From contig JAPPHW010000035.1 in NCBI GenBank assembly GCA_028820945.1, positions 1,612-10,321 on the forward strand: DNA of 8,710 bases, given 5' to 3'. Position numbers and translations under genes: made by a program. The stretch is from Defluviicoccus sp. GTDB taxonomy: Bacteria; Pseudomonadota; Alphaproteobacteria; MPNO01. The notes beneath the pieces were generated by a model that did no database searches, was not told where the DNA came from, and saw only the letters and a list, made by a program, of their open reading frames with translations. Below are positions 7,449 through 8,710 of this stretch, one piece after another. Numbering within the stretch: position 1 is the stretch's first letter; each line of letters opens with the position of its first letter.

Positions 7449-8710
7449 TCAGCCCCACTCCTCGAGCGCCGCTGCCCCGGCTCCGGCGATGCGGCCGGAA
7501 ACGAAGCATTCCGCGATGTTACCCCCCGACATGTAGAGATGGCCGAAGGCGCTGCCGAGCTCGCCCGCCGCGTAGAGCCTCGGGATCGGCGCGCCGAACA
7601 CGTCGATCACCCGCTGGCGGTTGTCGTGCACCGGCCCTCCCTGGGTGTTGGATACCACCGGCCATACCGGCGCGCCGTAGAACGGCGGCGTGTCGATCGG
7701 CAGCATGGTGCCCGGCGGGCGGCCGAAATCCTCGTCGCGTTCCGCTTCGCAGAGCGCGTTCCAACGGGCGACGCTCTCCTCCACGGAATCGGGATCGAGA
7801 CCCAGCGCGGCGGCGAGTCCGGCAAGCGAGTCCGCGCGGGTCAGAATGCCGGCCTCGACTTCCGCCAAATTGTCGGCGCTCCAGTCGAGGCGAAGGCCCT
7901 TGTCGTTGGAGGTCGGCCGTCCCAGAGGGTAGAGCTTTCGGCCCTGCTCGTCGCAGATCAGATAGCTCGGGATACGCGGATAGTCCTGCCGCACGGTATC
8001 GAAGAGCTGCATCTGGCGATGCCCGGTGTCGTGGGTATAAGGCGGGTATTCGTTCATGTAGCGGCGCCCGTCGCGATCCAGCAGGATCCAGGTCATCTTG
8101 ACCTGGGCGTCGCTGATCTCGCCGGTCTCGTCGCGCCGCGCCATGAAACCGCCTCCGCCCGGCCGCCAGTCCGGCAGCCGCTTGACCCGGATGGCGTAGG
8201 GATAGTCGGGGTCGGGGCTCCGGAAACCGTAGGCGCCGTGGAAGTGCCACATGTGCCAGAGCTGCGCGCCGAGATCCTGCGCCATGTCGATTCCGTCGCC
8301 GGTGTTGTGACGCGCGGCAGCGGAGAGAACGGGACGACCTTCCCAGAACTGGTCCTGGCGTTCGGGGCTGCCCTCGAACCCGCCGCAGGCGAGGATCACG
8401 CCGCGCCGCGCTCGGATCCGGCCGATGCCGCCCGGCCCCTCCACGGTGATGCCCCGGACCTCGGACCCGTCTTCCGAGGTCAGCAGCCGCAGTCCTCGAG
8501 TGTTGAGCCTGATCTCGACGTCTTCGTTCGCGAGGTTGTCGTCGACGATCTTGAACAGCATCGGCCCGCCCGGCGCGCCGTTGGCCCAGGGGTAGAACGC
8601 GCGGGCATCGAAATTCGGCACCGAAACGACGACCGTCTGGTAGAACGCGTCGAAACCGGGCAGCGGGTAGTTCGCCCCGGTCTTGCCGGTCTCGATGGTG
8701 GTCATGAGCT
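7449..8710 (-). CDS. FAD-binding dehydrogenase, fumarate reductase/ketosteroid dehydrogenase type (5' end off window)
   Basis: The frame is open through the right edge (a Leu codon precedes the first in-window Met at 8703-8705), so that Met is probably internal. The N-terminal GxGxxG FAD-binding fold, roughly 100-130 residues, is missing from view. Motifs counted from that Met are RGVILACGGFEGSPE (101-115), ARHNTGDGIDMAQDLGAQLW (131-150), GRRYMNE (213-219), TPPFYGAPVWP (339-349), TQGGPVHDNRQRVID (354-368) and AGELGSAFGHLYMSGGN (380-396), which closes over the flavin. This is the FAD_binding_2 pattern shared by fumarate reductase flavoproteins, tricarballylate dehydrogenase and 3-ketosteroid dehydrogenases, which carry out C=C bond formation or reduction. 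The substrate is unknown. The gene heads the TRAP/amidase series on the same strand, so it may oxidise the imported compound or a product of it. Confidence 0.88.
   Translation of the reverse strand, partial: LMTTIETGKTGANYPLPGFDAFYQTVVVSVPNFDARAFYPWANGAPGGPMLFKIVDDNLANEDVEIRLNTRGLRLLTSEDGSEVRGITVEGPGGIGRIRARRGVILACGGFEGSPERQDQFWEGRPVLSAAARHNTGDGIDMAQDLGAQLWHMWHFHGAYGFRSPDPDYPYAIRVKRLPDWRPGGGGFMARRDETGEISDAQVKMTWILLDRDGRRYMNEYPPYTHDTGHRQMQLFDTVRQDYPRIPSYLICDEQGRKLYPLGRPTSNDKGLRLDWSADNLAEVEAGILTRADSLAGLAAALGLDPDSVEESVARWNALCEAERDEDFGRPPGTMLPIDTPPFYGAPVWPVVSNTQGGPVHDNRQRVIDVFGAPIPRLYAAGELGSAFGHLYMSGGNIAECFVSGRIAGAGAAALEEWG

Noticed and set aside
5906..8101. A 731-codon plus-strand open frame opposite the TRAP permease and dehydrogenase
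   Set aside because: It is the complement shadow of two well-supported genes. The product is charged and His/Arg/Gln-rich with no recognisable fold.
8703..8705. ATG as true start of the FAD dehydrogenase
   Set aside because: The frame stays open upstream to the window edge, and the essential N-terminal FAD-binding fold would be missing from a protein starting here.

Overview
This window is GC-rich and densely coded. The gene content (a TAXI-type TRAP transporter, a MoxR ATPase paired with a CoxE-like VWA protein, a CopD-like membrane protein, and amidase and flavoprotein enzymes) suggests a free-living proteobacterium, most likely an alphaproteobacterium. That assignment rests on family content and base composition only. 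I see no mobile element, tRNA, rRNA or CRISPR array.

Layout. At the left edge, on the minus strand, a CopD-family four-helix membrane protein (330-791) overlaps by one base the start of an isochorismatase-family cysteine hydrolase that runs off the window (1-330). A divergent intergenic region (792-919) separates them from a plus-strand pair: a MoxR-family AAA+ ATPase (920-1759) and a CoxE-like VWA protein (1772-2971). This is a typical chaperone-like ATPase plus MIDAS-adaptor pair. No CO dehydrogenase or other obvious client gene is beside it.

From 2968 to the right edge all genes are on the minus strand and read as one probable transcription unit. In order of transcription they are an FAD-binding dehydrogenase (7449-8710, N-terminus off the window), a fused TRAP permease of the TAXI type (5438-7348), its TAXI periplasmic receptor (4426-5394), and an amidase-signature hydrolase (2968-4359). 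The simplest reading is an uptake-and-degradation cluster: the receptor captures an organic acid or amide in the periplasm, the permease imports it, and the amidase and flavoprotein act on it in the cytoplasm. The substrate cannot be named from the sequence.

Fine structure. A 13-codon mini-ORF bridges the permease stop and the receptor start, and its last codons form the receptor's Shine-Dalgarno. An 8-bp perfect hairpin lies between receptor and amidase. The convergent VWA and amidase genes overlap at their stop codons (TTAG), with a 7-bp hairpin just beyond. I found no clearly undescribed system. The least ordinary items are the mini-ORF, the dehydrogenase/TRAP/amidase combination and an unusual residue next to the amidase nucleophile.
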